Shown here in pieces: positions 25,447 to 34,667 of a stretch of DNA of 64,000 nucleotides. The position numbers and the translations under genes were made by a program. This DNA is from Hymenobacter sp. BT730 (GTDB lineage Bacteria; Bacteroidota; Bacteroidia; Cytophagales; Hymenobacteraceae). Under the pieces are notes generated by a model. That model saw only the letters and a program-made list of their open reading frames with translations. It was not told the DNA's origin and ran no database searches. Location: contig NZ_JAUOFB010000001.1 of the NCBI RefSeq assembly GCF_030542105.1, positions 310,001 through 374,000 of the forward strand. The letters run 5' to 3'. The stretch's first letter is position 1. Every line of letters starts with the position of its first letter.

Positions 25447-27171
25447 CTACTCTTCCCAGCGCAAATCTTTCAAGCGTAGCTGCAGGGTTTTCACGCCGCG
25501 GTACTCATTTAGCTCCACCGTATAGCACACGCTGAATGGGCGGCCCTGCTGGATCTGCGGCAGGAAGTCGCCCAGGCCAAAGCCAATGGCATCTACGCTG
25601 TGGTGGCCATCCTGCGTGAGCACAATTTTTAAATGCGAGGTGCCTACAATCCTTGCCGAGTCGGGTTGGGCGTGCACACCGTGGGAAACGAAGGTAGGAT
25701 TGGCATTGCCGGGGCCGAAGGGCTCCATCTGGCAGAGCAGCTTATAGAAGCTCATGGTGATGTCGCTCAGGGCCAGTTCTCCGTCAATTTCTACGGCCGG
25801 AATCAGCTGCTCATCCGTAATGCGGGAAGAGACTACCTCCTCAAAGCGCCGCTGGAAAGCGGGCACGTTTTCTACCGGCAGCGTGAGGCCGGCCGCGTAC
25901 ATGTGCCCGCCAAACTGGTCCAGCAAATCGGCGCACTCCAGAATGGCCTGGTGCACATCAAACCCCATCACGGAGCGCGCTGAGCCAGTGGCTTTACCGT
26001 TGCTTTCCGTGAGAATGATGGTAGGCCGGTAATACTTATCAAGGCAACGGGAAGCCACAATGCCGATGACTCCCTTGTGCCAGGTTTCGTTGTAGAGCAC
26101 CGTGGAGCGGGCGTCTCGCATGCTGGCGTCGGCCTCAATCATTTCCAGAGCTTCCTTGGTAATGCGCGTATCGAAGCCGCGGCGGTCCTGGTTGGTTTTG
26201 TCTACTACGCTGGCTTTTTCGAAGGCTTCTTCCTTGCTCTGGGCCAGCAGCATAGAAACTGCACGCTTGGCGTCGCCCATGCGGCCGGCCGCGTTAATGC
26301 GGGGCGAGAAGCCAAACACCAGGCTGCTGATGTTGAGCTTGCTTTCCCGCAGCCCGGCCAACTCCCGCAGGGCATCGAGGCCCGGGCGCTGGGGGTGCGC
26401 CGTATCATTGAGCAGGCGCAGGCCGTGATAGGCCAGCGTGCGGTTTTCCCCCATAATGGGCACAATATCGGCTGCAATGCTCACCGATAATAAATCCAGC
26501 AGCTCGTGCAATGGGGCTTCTTCCTGCCCTAAGTGCTGGCAGAAAGCCTGCATCAGCTTAAAGCCCACACCGCAGCCGGAAAGCTCTTTGAATGGATAGG
26601 GGCAGTCGGCACGCTTGGGGTCTAGTACAGCTATGGCTGCTGGTAGCTCGTCGCCGGGTAAGTGGTGGTCGCAAATGATAAAGTCAACGCCCTTGGTGTT
26701 GGCGTAGGCTATTTTATCCACGGCCTTCACACCGCAGTCCAGCGCAATAATCAGGGCGTAGCCATTGTCAGCGGCGAAATCAATGCCGGCGTTTGAAATG
26801 CCGTAACCTTCCTTGTAGCGGTCCGGAATGTAGTAGTCGATGCGCTCCGAACCGAAAAAGGCGTGCAGGTAAGCATACACCACGGCCACGGAGGTAGTCC
26901 CGTCCACGTCGTAGTCGCCGAACACCAGCACTTTTTCCCCAGCGTGCAGGGCATGCTGCAGGCGGGTTACGGCGCGGTCCATGTCGCGCATGAGTAAAGG
27001 GTCAGGCAACTCGTCGAGCGAGGGGCGGAAGTAAGCCTTGGCTTCTTCAAAAGTGCAGACGTCGCGCTGGCACAGCAGCGACACAATGGAGGGATTGACG
27101 CGCAAGGCATCGGCCAGGTGCCGAACCTTTTCGGGGTCGGGCGCGGGCTTCCGGATCCATCGTTTTTGCAT
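25447..27171 (-). CDS. recJ: Single-stranded-DNA-specific exonuclease RecJ
   Basis: 574 residues from the ATG at 27171 (MQKRWIRKPAPD). RecJ degrades single-stranded DNA 5' to 3' in RecFOR recombination and mismatch repair. Seen: FGDYDVDGTTS (DHH motif I), DCGVKAVD, ICDHHLPGDELP (DHH motif III), and the C-terminal DHHA1 signature with SGRMGDAKRA-like FSPRINAAGRMGDAKRAV and FGGHMYAAGLTL, then an OB-fold region. Its partner gene recF is in the same window at 39919, but they are not an operon. Confidence 0.97.
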   Translation of the reverse strand: MQKRWIRKPAPDPEKVRHLADALRVNPSIVSLLCQRDVCTFEEAKAYFRPSLDELPDPLLMRDMDRAVTRLQHALHAGEKVLVFGDYDVDGTTSVAVVYAYLHAFFGSERIDYYIPDRYKEGYGISNAGIDFAADNGYALIIALDCGVKAVDKIAYANTKGVDFIICDHHLPGDELPAAIAVLDPKRADCPYPFKELSGCGVGFKLMQAFCQHLGQEEAPLHELLDLLSVSIAADIVPIMGENRTLAYHGLRLLNDTAHPQRPGLDALRELAGLRESKLNISSLVFGFSPRINAAGRMGDAKRAVSMLLAQSKEEAFEKASVVDKTNQDRRGFDTRITKEALEMIEADASMRDARSTVLYNETWHKGVIGIVASRCLDKYYRPTIILTESNGKATGSARSVMGFDVHQAILECADLLDQFGGHMYAAGLTLPVENVPAFQRRFEEVVSSRITDEQLIPAVEIDGELALSDITMSFYKLLCQMEPFGPGNANPTFVSHGVHAQPDSARIVGTSHLKIVLTQDGHHSVDAIGFGLGDFLPQIQQGRPFSVCYTVELNEYRGVKTLQLRLKDLRWEE

Positions 27172-27207
27172 AATTGGGGAGGTGCTGCCCAACGGGCACG
27201 CTATCTT

Positions 27208-27215
27208 CAAAAGTA
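27208..27215 (-). promoter_or_regulatory. Candidate -7 element of recJ
   Basis: TACTTTTG on the minus strand, a perfect TAnnTTTG, 36 bp before the recJ start; the -33 element is not clear. Confidence 0.4.
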
Positions 27216-27271
27216 AGAAGAAAACCGCATCCGGCCGCCACGCTTAACCTATGTAGGGGCTCTTTATTGTC

Positions 27272-27279
27272 TATTTTTG
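27272..27279 (+). promoter_or_regulatory. Candidate -7 element of the 37-codon gene
   Basis: TATTTTTG, a perfect TAnnTTTG match, 27 bp before the ATG at 27307. No good -33 element. Confidence 0.4.
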
Positions 27280-27306
27280 CGCTTCTTCTGCCTTGCTTTC
27301 AGCCAC

Positions 27307-27420
27307 ATGAAAAGACTGCGCACTTTTTACCAAAAGTACCGCCAATACATTCTCACGGATGGGCTGATGTACCTGGGTTTTCTTTTGTCGCTGGCCCTGA
27401 TGTTTCTGTTCTTCCGCTAG
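27307..27420 (+). CDS. 37-residue single-pass membrane peptide
   Basis: Read directly from the DNA: ATG at 27307, stop TAG at 27418-27420. It encodes a basic N-terminus (MKRLRTFYQKYRQY) then one hydrophobic segment of about 16 residues ending LALMFLFFR. A -7 promoter element lies 27 bp upstream. It fits tightly between the divergent recJ and the convergent TPR gene (stop 9 bp before the latter's end). No family is recognised. The basic-then-membrane layout argues for coding but the length leaves doubt. Confidence 0.6.
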   Translation: MKRLRTFYQKYRQYILTDGLMYLGFLLSLALMFLFFR

Positions 27421-27429
27421 GCGCAGGGC

Positions 27430-29277
27430 TTACAAACTGTCGCCGCGCAGCTTGCGGAAGCGCTTGCGGGCCTCGGCGGTGTAGATGCTGCCCGGGTATT
27501 TGGCCAGCACCTGGTTATACAAATCCTGAGCCTTCTCTTTGTCATTCAGGTTTTCTTCCTGAATGGTGGCCGCCAGGAACAGCGCATCGTCGCTGAGCAC
27601 GTCGTACTTAGGGTTAGCGGTGATGCGCGTGAGGGTAGTAATGGCCCCGGCGTAGTCGCCGGTGCGGCGCTGAAGTTGGGCCTTCAGGTACCAGGCTTCA
27701 TCGGTGAGGGCGTGACCGGGATACTTCTGCACCAGCGCATCCAGGCTGCGCAGGGCCTCCGGCACTTTATTCTGGAACACCAACAGCTCGGTGGCCGCAT
27801 AGTCGCGCAGGGCCACGCCGGCGGTATCCATGGCGGTATTATCGGAGATGAGCAGGCTGAGCTGCATGGCATCGTTGGCAATTTCGCGGCTGGTGGCTTC
27901 CTTCAGTATATCCAGATGGCTCTGGGCCAGTTTAAAGTCGCCGGCGAAATAGCTCAGGCGGGCGTTGCGCAGCTTAGCGTCGTAGCCCAGCGGAGAGTCT
28001 TTATGCGACTTTTCTACCTGGGAGTACAGCAGCGTAGCTTCCCAAGGCTCCCCGCGCAGCAGGTACAAGTCGGCCAGGGTTATTTTGGCTTGGTCAATGG
28101 TCTGGGAGGTGGCGCGGGGGGAGGCAATGGCCTCTTCTAACAGGGATGCTGCTTTGGCTTTATCGTCGAGCTGAAAAGCGTACAACTCGGCCATATTGCG
28201 CAGGACCTCGCCCCTATCGGGTGAGCCAGGTCCTAGCTCCGTCAGCAACTGCTGGTACTCCGTGAGCAGGGCTTTAATTTTGGTGACGTCCACGGGAAAC
28301 GTGTTGCGCACCTGGTCCTCACGGGCTTGCAGCATGCGTTGGCGGGCTGCATTGTAGAGGGGGCCGTCGCGGTACTCCCGCACCACGTACTGGTAGCCTT
28401 CAATGGCCGTTTCGTAGTCCTTGTTTTGCTGCGCAATATCGGCCAGGTCCATCACGCGGCTGCCTTCACTGTGGGCTAGCCGGTCGAGGGCGCGGGCTTG
28501 TACCAGCGCGCCGGTAAAGTCCTTGCGCTGAACTAATAGCCAGAGCAGCAGTTCGCTGTATACGCTTTGCTCGGGGTGTTGCTGCACATTGGTCAGCAGA
28601 AGCTTCTGCAGGGCATCGAAGTCTTTCTCCTCACGCAGACTGTTCTGCAGCATGTTGCGCACAAAGGGCAACTGGCGCTCATTCTGCTGCAGTAGGTGCA
28701 GCGTTTCCGCCAGTAGCTGCTGAGTGCGGGGCAGCACAGTATACAATTGAATCAGCTGGGGGGCATACTCGGTGTCATTATGGGCCAGCTCGCGGCCGCG
28801 CAGGTAGGTTTTCTCAGCCCATTCCAGCTGGTTGCGCTCCTGAAAGTTATAGGCCACAGCCACTACCTGATCGGGCTTGAGGGCAGCTATTACCCGCTCG
28901 TACTGTTTGGCGGCCTCCGGGGCATTGCCACTGCTCTCGTACACGCGGCCCAGCAGGAGACCTACCAAGGGGTCATTCGGGCGCTTACGCTGGGCTTTCT
29001 TGGCTAGCTTTTCGGCTTCCTTAAACTGCTTCAGCTCCTGTAGGGTACGCAGGTATTCAGGTAGAATAGTGGCTGAGAGCTGCGCATCGGCAGAAAGCTG
29101 ACTGAACAGTACCTCGGCTTTATTAAAGTCTCCCTTGCGCACGTATTCACGCGCTAAAGCCGCCTCGCCTACTACCTCCTGGGCCCGCGCTGCGCCCGAC
29201 GCCAACCCGACACACACTATGGCTAACGCCAGCATCCGGCGCCAGCTGCTATGAATATGGATATACCTGTTACGCAT
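27430..29277 (-). CDS. Tetratricopeptide-repeat protein, exported
   Basis: 615 residues; the N-terminus has a signal peptide (hydrophobic LALAIVCVGLASGAARA after about residue 14, cleavage near residue 33). The rest is helical with recurring TPR pairs such as YVRKGDFNKAEVLFSQL, GLLLGRVYESSGNAPEAAKQYERV, and NEAWYLKAQLQRRTGDYAGAITTL, so it is mostly a helical superhelix. It lies 165 bp upstream of the PpiD-type gene in an envelope-biogenesis neighbourhood. The partner proteins are unknown. Confidence 0.88.
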   Translation of the reverse strand: MRNRYIHIHSSWRRMLALAIVCVGLASGAARAQEVVGEAALAREYVRKGDFNKAEVLFSQLSADAQLSATILPEYLRTLQELKQFKEAEKLAKKAQRKRPNDPLVGLLLGRVYESSGNAPEAAKQYERVIAALKPDQVVAVAYNFQERNQLEWAEKTYLRGRELAHNDTEYAPQLIQLYTVLPRTQQLLAETLHLLQQNERQLPFVRNMLQNSLREEKDFDALQKLLLTNVQQHPEQSVYSELLLWLLVQRKDFTGALVQARALDRLAHSEGSRVMDLADIAQQNKDYETAIEGYQYVVREYRDGPLYNAARQRMLQAREDQVRNTFPVDVTKIKALLTEYQQLLTELGPGSPDRGEVLRNMAELYAFQLDDKAKAASLLEEAIASPRATSQTIDQAKITLADLYLLRGEPWEATLLYSQVEKSHKDSPLGYDAKLRNARLSYFAGDFKLAQSHLDILKEATSREIANDAMQLSLLISDNTAMDTAGVALRDYAATELLVFQNKVPEALRSLDALVQKYPGHALTDEAWYLKAQLQRRTGDYAGAITTLTRITANPKYDVLSDDALFLAATIQEENLNDKEKAQDLYNQVLAKYPGSIYTAEARKRFRKLRGDSL

Positions 29278-29383
29278 AGAGCAAAGTAGAAAAAGGAGCC
29301 TGAACGGGCTGCCACATAGGACAAACTACCTTCCGGCCATATTCATTGCATCAAAGGAATAAACTCTTGGCCACCGGGAGCAC

Positions 29384-29416
29384 AAAAAAGGGCCGCACCT
29401 CAAGGTACGGCCCTTT
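29384..29416. terminator. Terminator between TPR and PpiD genes
   Basis: AAAAAGGGCCG(C)ACC and GGTACGGCCCTTTT form a near-perfect hairpin with A- and T-rich flanks on both sides. It lies just past the PpiD stop, so it terminates that transcript. Confidence 0.85.
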
Positions 29417-29442
29417 TGCTTGTAGAAGCAACGCGGTGCGGC

Positions 29443-31569
29443 TTAGAAGAAGCGCGGACGGTTGTCTTTGATATCTGCTTTGTTTTTGATGGCTTCGTAG
29501 ATGGCACCATCCAGACGCGAGGAGCGCTGCACTAACAACTGACGCTTAATGGCATTGATGTCGGCGGGGGTGTCGAGCTTATCCATTTTGTTCAGTTGTA
29601 CCACCAGCACGCCCTGCTCGCCTTGGATAGGAGCTGACTTCTGACCGGGCTTCAGGCCGAATGCCGTGCCTACGGCCACCGGCTCATTACCGATGCCAGG
29701 AATCATGCCGGCACCCATAGCAATATTGTCGGCTTTGTTTACCTGGGCACCCTGACCATAAGCGGCTGCCATTTGCTCCAGCGTGCCGGTTTTACCCTGC
29801 AGCTTGGCCATAATCTGCTTAGCCTTCTCTTCGTTGCGTACCAAAGCGGTTAATTCAGGCTTTACGCTGGCCAGATCAACGGTGCCTTTTTCGCGGGTGC
29901 CGGTGAGTACTGCTACCACGTACTGGTCGTTGATGTCAAAAACCTCCGATACGTCTCCGATGTCGGTTTTCTTGCCGTCGTTGTAGTAAGCCCAACGTAC
30001 CAGCTCGCGGGCTCCCTGCAGGTTATTCACCGTCTGGGCGCCTTTATCGAGGCCTTTCGCTTCCTGCTTCTGCAGAGTTTTGTCAGCCGCAACCGCTGCG
30101 CGGAACGACTCCAGGTCGGTGGCTTTGCCTTTCAGCTCCTGGGCGCGGGCATAAGCGGCTTCGCGAGTAGCATCAGAAGGAGTAATGGACTTCTGCACGG
30201 CGGCGACCTGATAGGTCTGGGTGGTTTTAGGAGCCGTTACTTTGATGATGTGGTAGCCGAAAGAGGTTTCTACCGGGTTGGGCAGCAAGCCGGCCGAAGA
30301 AGCCGCGAATACGGCGTTTTCGAACTCAGGCACCATGCGGCCCTTGGTGAACCAGCCCAGGTCGCCGCCGGTGGCGGTAGTACCGTCTGAACCATACTGA
30401 CGAGCCATGGCTGCGAAATCAGCACCACCTTTGATTTTAGCGAGTACTTCTTTGGCTTTGGCCAGCGCCGCCGCTTTGGCAGCGGGAGTAGCGTCGGCGG
30501 GCTTGATGAGGATGTGGCTGGCGCGGGCGGCTGGCTGCGCGCCGGCTTTCGTTCCGGTTACTTTGAACAGGCTGTAGGTGCCGTTCTCGGCATAAGGGCC
30601 ATATACTTTGCCAGGTGTGAGGGGCAGGTTCTGGCGCAGCTTCTCGGGCAGATCAGCCGGCGACAGGTAAGCACCGTTGTAAGGATACTCGGGGTCAGTG
30701 TTCAGCTTCACGAACAGGGAGTCATTCGGAGCCGAAGCAAACTGCTGAGCCAGCTGGTCGATAGTACTTTTAATCGAGGTGCTGTCTTCCACAGAAGCCG
30801 TAACCGGGATGGTTACATATTCAATGGTGCGGCTCTCTTCTGATTTGTACTGGCTCTTGTGCTTGTCCAGGTACGCCTGCAGCTGGTCATCGGTCACTTT
30901 CACGGCCGAATCGGAGATGGAGAAGTACGGAACCAGCAGATAGCTGATGCTGGCCCGGGAATTGTTGTCCTCCGCAAAGCGCTTGGCTTCCGCCGACGTG
31001 ACGTAGGTAGAGAGCTTGATGAGGTTGTTGTACTTGTTGCCGAGGCGCTCGGGCGCCAGGTTGGCTTCGAAGTTGTACCAAGCATCCTGAGCCTGAGGAG
31101 GCAGCTTGTCCAAGTTGCGCAGGTATTCCAGCACACGGTTGCGGTCAAACTGGCCAGTCTTGGGGTCAGTGAAAGCCTGCTTAATGCTGGGGTGAATGTT
31201 CTTGCCCTGCACCATATCGGTCAGTTCCTCGTCCGATATTTTCAGTCCGAGAGCGTCGAACTCCTTCTGGAAGGCCAGACGGTAGAGAATCTTGTTCCAG
31301 GCCTGCTCGCGCAGGTATCCCATCGTGGTTTCGTCGGGCTGACGCTGGTTCTGAGCAATAAAGGCTTGCTTAGTATCCTCCAGTACGCGCTGATACTCAT
31401 CGTATTCCACTTTCTCGCCCGCAATTTCGCCTACGACGGTTTCATTACGGTTGAAAAGACGGTTTTTGCCCCCAATAAGGTCGCCACCGACAATAAAGAG
31501 CAGCATCCCGATGGCAACGGTGCCGACTGCCCAGCCCGATTTTTCCCGAATCGTTTTAATTAATGCCAT
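29443..31569 (-). CDS. ppiD: PpiD-type peptidyl-prolyl isomerase/periplasmic chaperone
   Basis: 708 residues. Residues about 10-28 form one membrane anchor (GWAVGTVAIGMLLFIVGG). A SurA/PpiD-like N-terminal chaperone region runs to about 330. A parvulin domain follows at about 345-450: ARASHILIKPA, MARQYGSDGTTATGGDLGWF, MVPEFENAVFA and TSFGYHIIKV. It is probably a periplasm-facing foldase for outer-membrane proteins. It lies in a run of envelope genes (LptC, outer-membrane protein) in the same direction. Confidence 0.93.
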   Translation of the reverse strand: MALIKTIREKSGWAVGTVAIGMLLFIVGGDLIGGKNRLFNRNETVVGEIAGEKVEYDEYQRVLEDTKQAFIAQNQRQPDETTMGYLREQAWNKILYRLAFQKEFDALGLKISDEELTDMVQGKNIHPSIKQAFTDPKTGQFDRNRVLEYLRNLDKLPPQAQDAWYNFEANLAPERLGNKYNNLIKLSTYVTSAEAKRFAEDNNSRASISYLLVPYFSISDSAVKVTDDQLQAYLDKHKSQYKSEESRTIEYVTIPVTASVEDSTSIKSTIDQLAQQFASAPNDSLFVKLNTDPEYPYNGAYLSPADLPEKLRQNLPLTPGKVYGPYAENGTYSLFKVTGTKAGAQPAARASHILIKPADATPAAKAAALAKAKEVLAKIKGGADFAAMARQYGSDGTTATGGDLGWFTKGRMVPEFENAVFAASSAGLLPNPVETSFGYHIIKVTAPKTTQTYQVAAVQKSITPSDATREAAYARAQELKGKATDLESFRAAVAADKTLQKQEAKGLDKGAQTVNNLQGARELVRWAYYNDGKKTDIGDVSEVFDINDQYVVAVLTGTREKGTVDLASVKPELTALVRNEEKAKQIMAKLQGKTGTLEQMAAAYGQGAQVNKADNIAMGAGMIPGIGNEPVAVGTAFGLKPGQKSAPIQGEQGVLVVQLNKMDKLDTPADINAIKRQLLVQRSSRLDGAIYEAIKNKADIKDNRPRFF

Positions 31570-31704
31570 TTAGTTGAAAAAAGCGCGGTAAGAAAAGTAG
31601 AATGAGGCGCAAAATAACCAGAATCCCCCGGACATTCAAAGCTAATCCGCAGGCAACCAGGCAAAGTGCGAGTGCCGCCGCTTGTGCCGGTAGCTACCAG
31701 AGGG

Positions 31705-31974
31705 TTATTTGCGGGCCCGCGGACGCGCAGCCGGCGTTTTGCGAGTGTTTTTTGCGGGGGCTGGCGGGGTAGTGGGCGGTGCCGTAACGGGCTTCCGGCC
31801 TAGAAACCGGTAGAGCAGCAGACAGCTGAAAGACAGCATAAACAGCCAGTAATTGTCCATTACGGCATTTTTGTCGTTCTGCTCTATGGTCTGGTAGGTG
31901 GCAATGATAAAGGCAACCAGTGCTACGGAAAACAGCACCGTGCGAAACAAGGACTTATCGAAGCGGAATTTCAT
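31705..31974 (-). CDS. Small membrane protein next to lptC
   Basis: 89 residues. Two hydrophobic segments (about 11-26 and 41-57) separated by a short polar stretch, then a proline-, alanine- and lysine/arginine-rich tail. Unrecognised. The start is 3 bp after the lptC stop, so it is in the same transcript and probably acts with it or is simply coexpressed. Confidence 0.7.
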   Translation of the reverse strand: MKFRFDKSLFRTVLFSVALVAFIIATYQTIEQNDKNAVMDNYWLFMLSFSCLLLYRFLGRKPVTAPPTTPPAPAKNTRKTPAARPRARK

Positions 31975-31977
31975 GGA

Positions 31978-32532
31978 TTATTCGGCCGCTGGGGGCTCAA
32001 CAGTAAAAATACCGGCGGGCTTCAGGATTTTATAGCGCGAAAATTCCTGATTGGCCGTCAGACCGGTACCGGTCAGGATTTCCGTCTGGGTTTCTACCCG
32101 CACAAACTTGTCGGTATAAATTGTTCCCTTCTGCTTGTTGTAATACAGCTCCTCGGTGCTCAGCTTCTGCTGCTTTTCCGAGTTGTTCACCCGCACATTG
32201 CCCCGCACCAAGTATAGGTTGCTGTTCCGGTCGAACTTGCCGTAGTTGCCGCTAAGCGTATTGACAACCTGCTTATCCTTCCCGAAAAAGACTACCTGCA
32301 TTCCTTTTGGAAAAATTTGGTCGCCGTTCTCAAACTGCTGCTGCACAGGTGCGGTCAGCTTAATCTGCAGCTTAGCCGAGTCACTGAATAGCAGCGTTAC
32401 CTTCTGGCTTTCCAGCAAGGGGCCCTTGTACACCACCGGCTTCACACTGGCTGTCGATTTTGACTCGCAGGCGGTGCCCAACGCTGCCAATAGCAACCCG
32501 CTCCAAAGCCAATGCCTGCCGTGGCTGCTCAT
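31978..32532 (-). CDS. lptC: LPS export periplasmic protein LptC
   Basis: 184 residues. The N-terminus has a hydrophobic stretch and a loose Bacteroidota lipobox (ALGTAC, Cys about residue 22), so it is probably a lipoprotein rather than the membrane-anchored enterobacterial form. The mature part has the LptC-like beta-strand repeats (FFGKDKQVVNTLSGNYGKF, LSTEELYYNKQKGTIYTD, LTGTGLTANQEFSRYKI). LptC bridges LptB2FG to LptA in LPS export. It is 22 bp from the outer-membrane protein gene and is followed by a small membrane protein. Confidence 0.88.
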   Translation of the reverse strand: MSSHGRHWLWSGLLLAALGTACESKSTASVKPVVYKGPLLESQKVTLLFSDSAKLQIKLTAPVQQQFENGDQIFPKGMQVVFFGKDKQVVNTLSGNYGKFDRNSNLYLVRGNVRVNNSEKQQKLSTEELYYNKQKGTIYTDKFVRVETQTEILTGTGLTANQEFSRYKILKPAGIFTVEPPAAE

Positions 32533-32554
32533 GCTGTTCGAAGTATAAGCCTGG

Positions 32555-33883
32555 TTATTCTATGCGGCGCTTGATAAACCAGCGGTTGTTCAGGGTGAAA
32601 CCCAGCTGAGCGCGCACATAGTCCTCCTGAATGTTGCCCTTGGGAAAAGCCGTGCTGACATCGGTATTACCCCGCATACCATAAGTAAATGAGAGGTTTA
32701 CATTGGCTGCATCCAAAGGCGTAGCCGTGGGCACCGGCAGGGTAAATCCCCAGCTAATAGACCGGTCATAGAGGGTTTGCCCAGCAGGGCGGTAGGGCAT
32801 AGAAGCTACGCTTAGGCCTACCCGGTAGGTTACCCGCTTGAAATAGCTGTCCACAGAAGATGGATCAGGCGTCAGCTCGCCCCCGGCGGCTACCCGGAAA
32901 GTATTGTCCAGTGGGGTGGTATTAGTACCTCTGAAACCCCGGTAGTCCGACCACTTAGTGTGGCTGGCATCAGCCGCCAACGTCCAGTTCTTGTTATTAT
33001 CGAAGGAGATACCACCCTGAATGGTGGAGGGCAGCGTTGCGGCACCGGTCTGCTCATCCTGCACCGTAGTGCGCTCTACCAGAGTACCATCTATCTGTTC
33101 ACGGTCCAGCACCACGGAGTTGGTGCCGTCCAGCTTTGAGCCAAACGTGTACGTGCCGCCCACGTTCAGATTCAGGTTGCTGTTGAGCGCAGTGCGGTAA
33201 TGAGAACCCACCCGGAAGTGGAAGTCAGAATAGTAAGTATGTTCCCCTACGATGGAGGTAGTAGTGGCTGCGTTGATAAAGGTAGTATCCGTCAGCAGTG
33301 TTGCCTTGGTCTTCTGATCAATAGCCCCGAAGATATAAGACGCCGTAACGCCCAGGGTAAGGCCTTTGGCAACCTTCACTCCTTGCGCGAGGTAGACCTG
33401 GCTAAGGCTGCCAGAGCCCTCATATTCCTTCAGGGAGCGGGCATTAGGGTCGCCGGCAACTCTATCCACCGATTTTGTTTCGAAGTCAACGACGCTATAG
33501 GGCCGTAACCCCAGCGAAGCAGCCCACCGACTGGAAAGCGGCACGGCCAGCGCCAGATAGCCCAGCGTAGCACTGCCATCTTTCTGGGAGGCCTCGTTGT
33601 TTTTCACCGTTTTGTACTGGCCGTTCAGGCCCAGCTCAAAGGTGGTGCGCGTGGTATAGAACAGCAGGGCCGGGTTCTGGTCGTTTACATGCGCGCTATT
33701 GGGCGCGGCCAGACCAGCCCCTCCCATTCCCTGCTGACGAATGCCTCCGGTATTAGGAACTTCGTCGCCTAAGCCCAACCGGGAATAAGGCGAGTTACCG
33801 AGACCTTGTCCCTGGCTGCGAGGAGCGGCCAGCGCACTGAGTACTACCAAGCCAACGAAGCCGGCGAATTTCTTACTTGACAT
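32555..33883 (-). CDS. Outer-membrane protein (transport-like barrel)
   Basis: 442 residues from the ATG at 33883; a signal peptide ends near residue 26 (RSQGQG). The start of the mature protein, NSPYSRLGLGDEV followed by GGIRQQGMGGAGLA, is typical of Bacteroidota OM barrel proteins sometimes annotated as long-chain fatty-acid transporters (FadL-like). The rest is beta-rich. It overlaps coaX by 11 bp and precedes lptC, so it belongs to a conserved coaX-barrel-lptC-PpiD cluster. The substrate cannot be named. Confidence 0.85.
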   Translation of the reverse strand: MSSKKFAGFVGLVVLSALAAPRSQGQGLGNSPYSRLGLGDEVPNTGGIRQQGMGGAGLAAPNSAHVNDQNPALLFYTTRTTFELGLNGQYKTVKNNEASQKDGSATLGYLALAVPLSSRWAASLGLRPYSVVDFETKSVDRVAGDPNARSLKEYEGSGSLSQVYLAQGVKVAKGLTLGVTASYIFGAIDQKTKATLLTDTTFINAATTTSIVGEHTYYSDFHFRVGSHYRTALNSNLNLNVGGTYTFGSKLDGTNSVVLDREQIDGTLVERTTVQDEQTGAATLPSTIQGGISFDNNKNWTLAADASHTKWSDYRGFRGTNTTPLDNTFRVAAGGELTPDPSSVDSYFKRVTYRVGLSVASMPYRPAGQTLYDRSISWGFTLPVPTATPLDAANVNLSFTYGMRGNTDVSTAFPKGNIQEDYVRAQLGFTLNNRWFIKRRIE

Positions 33884-34613
33884 TATGCACCAGAATTCGG
33901 TGAAGCCCGAGCAGAACCAACTCGGGAATTGCAAAGATGCGTCCTTTCAGCCGCGGTTCAAAGAAAGGCCCGTCGCCACCGGTCAGAACGGCCGCCAGAT
34001 GCGGGCTGTGCTGGCGGTACGCGGCCAGTATTCCATTCATTTCGGCGGCCATTCCGTTCACTACACCGCTACGAATGGCCGACTGCGTATCTGTACCGGT
34101 AAGGGGCACGTCGTCAGCCAGCGGGGGCGCCGATATCAATGGCAGCCGCCCCGTGAAAGTATGCAAGGCCTGAAACCGCAGCTGCAGCCCCGGCGCAATG
34201 CTACCACCCCGAAACGTATGCCCCCCTTCTACCCAATCAGCTTTCAGCGCCGTTCCGGCATCGAGGATCAGAGCGTCCTGCCGCGGGAAGAGAGTGGCTG
34301 CCCCCACAGCGGCCGCTAAACGGTCAGCTCCCAGCGTATGGGGCGTAGCGTAAGCATTTTGAAGGGGAATGGCAGTAGTAGCAGCAGAGAAAGGCAGCAC
34401 CGTTCCACGAACGTACGGCTGCATTTCCTGCACCCACTCCTCTACCGGACGAGTTGCGACCGTGGCAATAATGGCATGATCCGGGCACAAGCGGGAAACG
34501 GTTTCCACTACTTGGTCCGGAAGCAACCCGGCCTCCTGCTGCACCAACTCACCCTCCACAAAATAGCCCAGCTTTGCCGCTGTGTTACCAATGTCGAGGG
34601 TGAGTAAGTGCAT
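33873..34613 (-). CDS. coaX: Type III pantothenate kinase
   Basis: 246 residues, normal for CoaX. It phosphorylates pantothenate in CoA synthesis. It has the N-terminal phosphate loop LLTLDIGNTAAKLGYF, the G-A-D-R segment TLGADRLAAAVGA, DAGTALKADWVEGGHTFRGGSIAPGLQ and LTGGDG. The catalytic aspartate is within GADR; the DAGT motif carries a Lys where Thr-Val is more usual, which I judge tolerable. With panC and panD at 7-8 kb, three pantothenate/CoA genes are in the window. Confidence 0.94.
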   Translation of the reverse strand: MHLLTLDIGNTAAKLGYFVEGELVQQEAGLLPDQVVETVSRLCPDHAIIATVATRPVEEWVQEMQPYVRGTVLPFSAATTAIPLQNAYATPHTLGADRLAAAVGAATLFPRQDALILDAGTALKADWVEGGHTFRGGSIAPGLQLRFQALHTFTGRLPLISAPPLADDVPLTGTDTQSAIRSGVVNGMAAEMNGILAAYRQHSPHLAAVLTGGDGPFFEPRLKGRIFAIPELVLLGLHRILVHNVK

Positions 34614-34667
34614 AGAAGGCAGAAGATGTTGCCAAGAGGAGTCGGCTTCCCCGTTCGGGGTTGCTTT

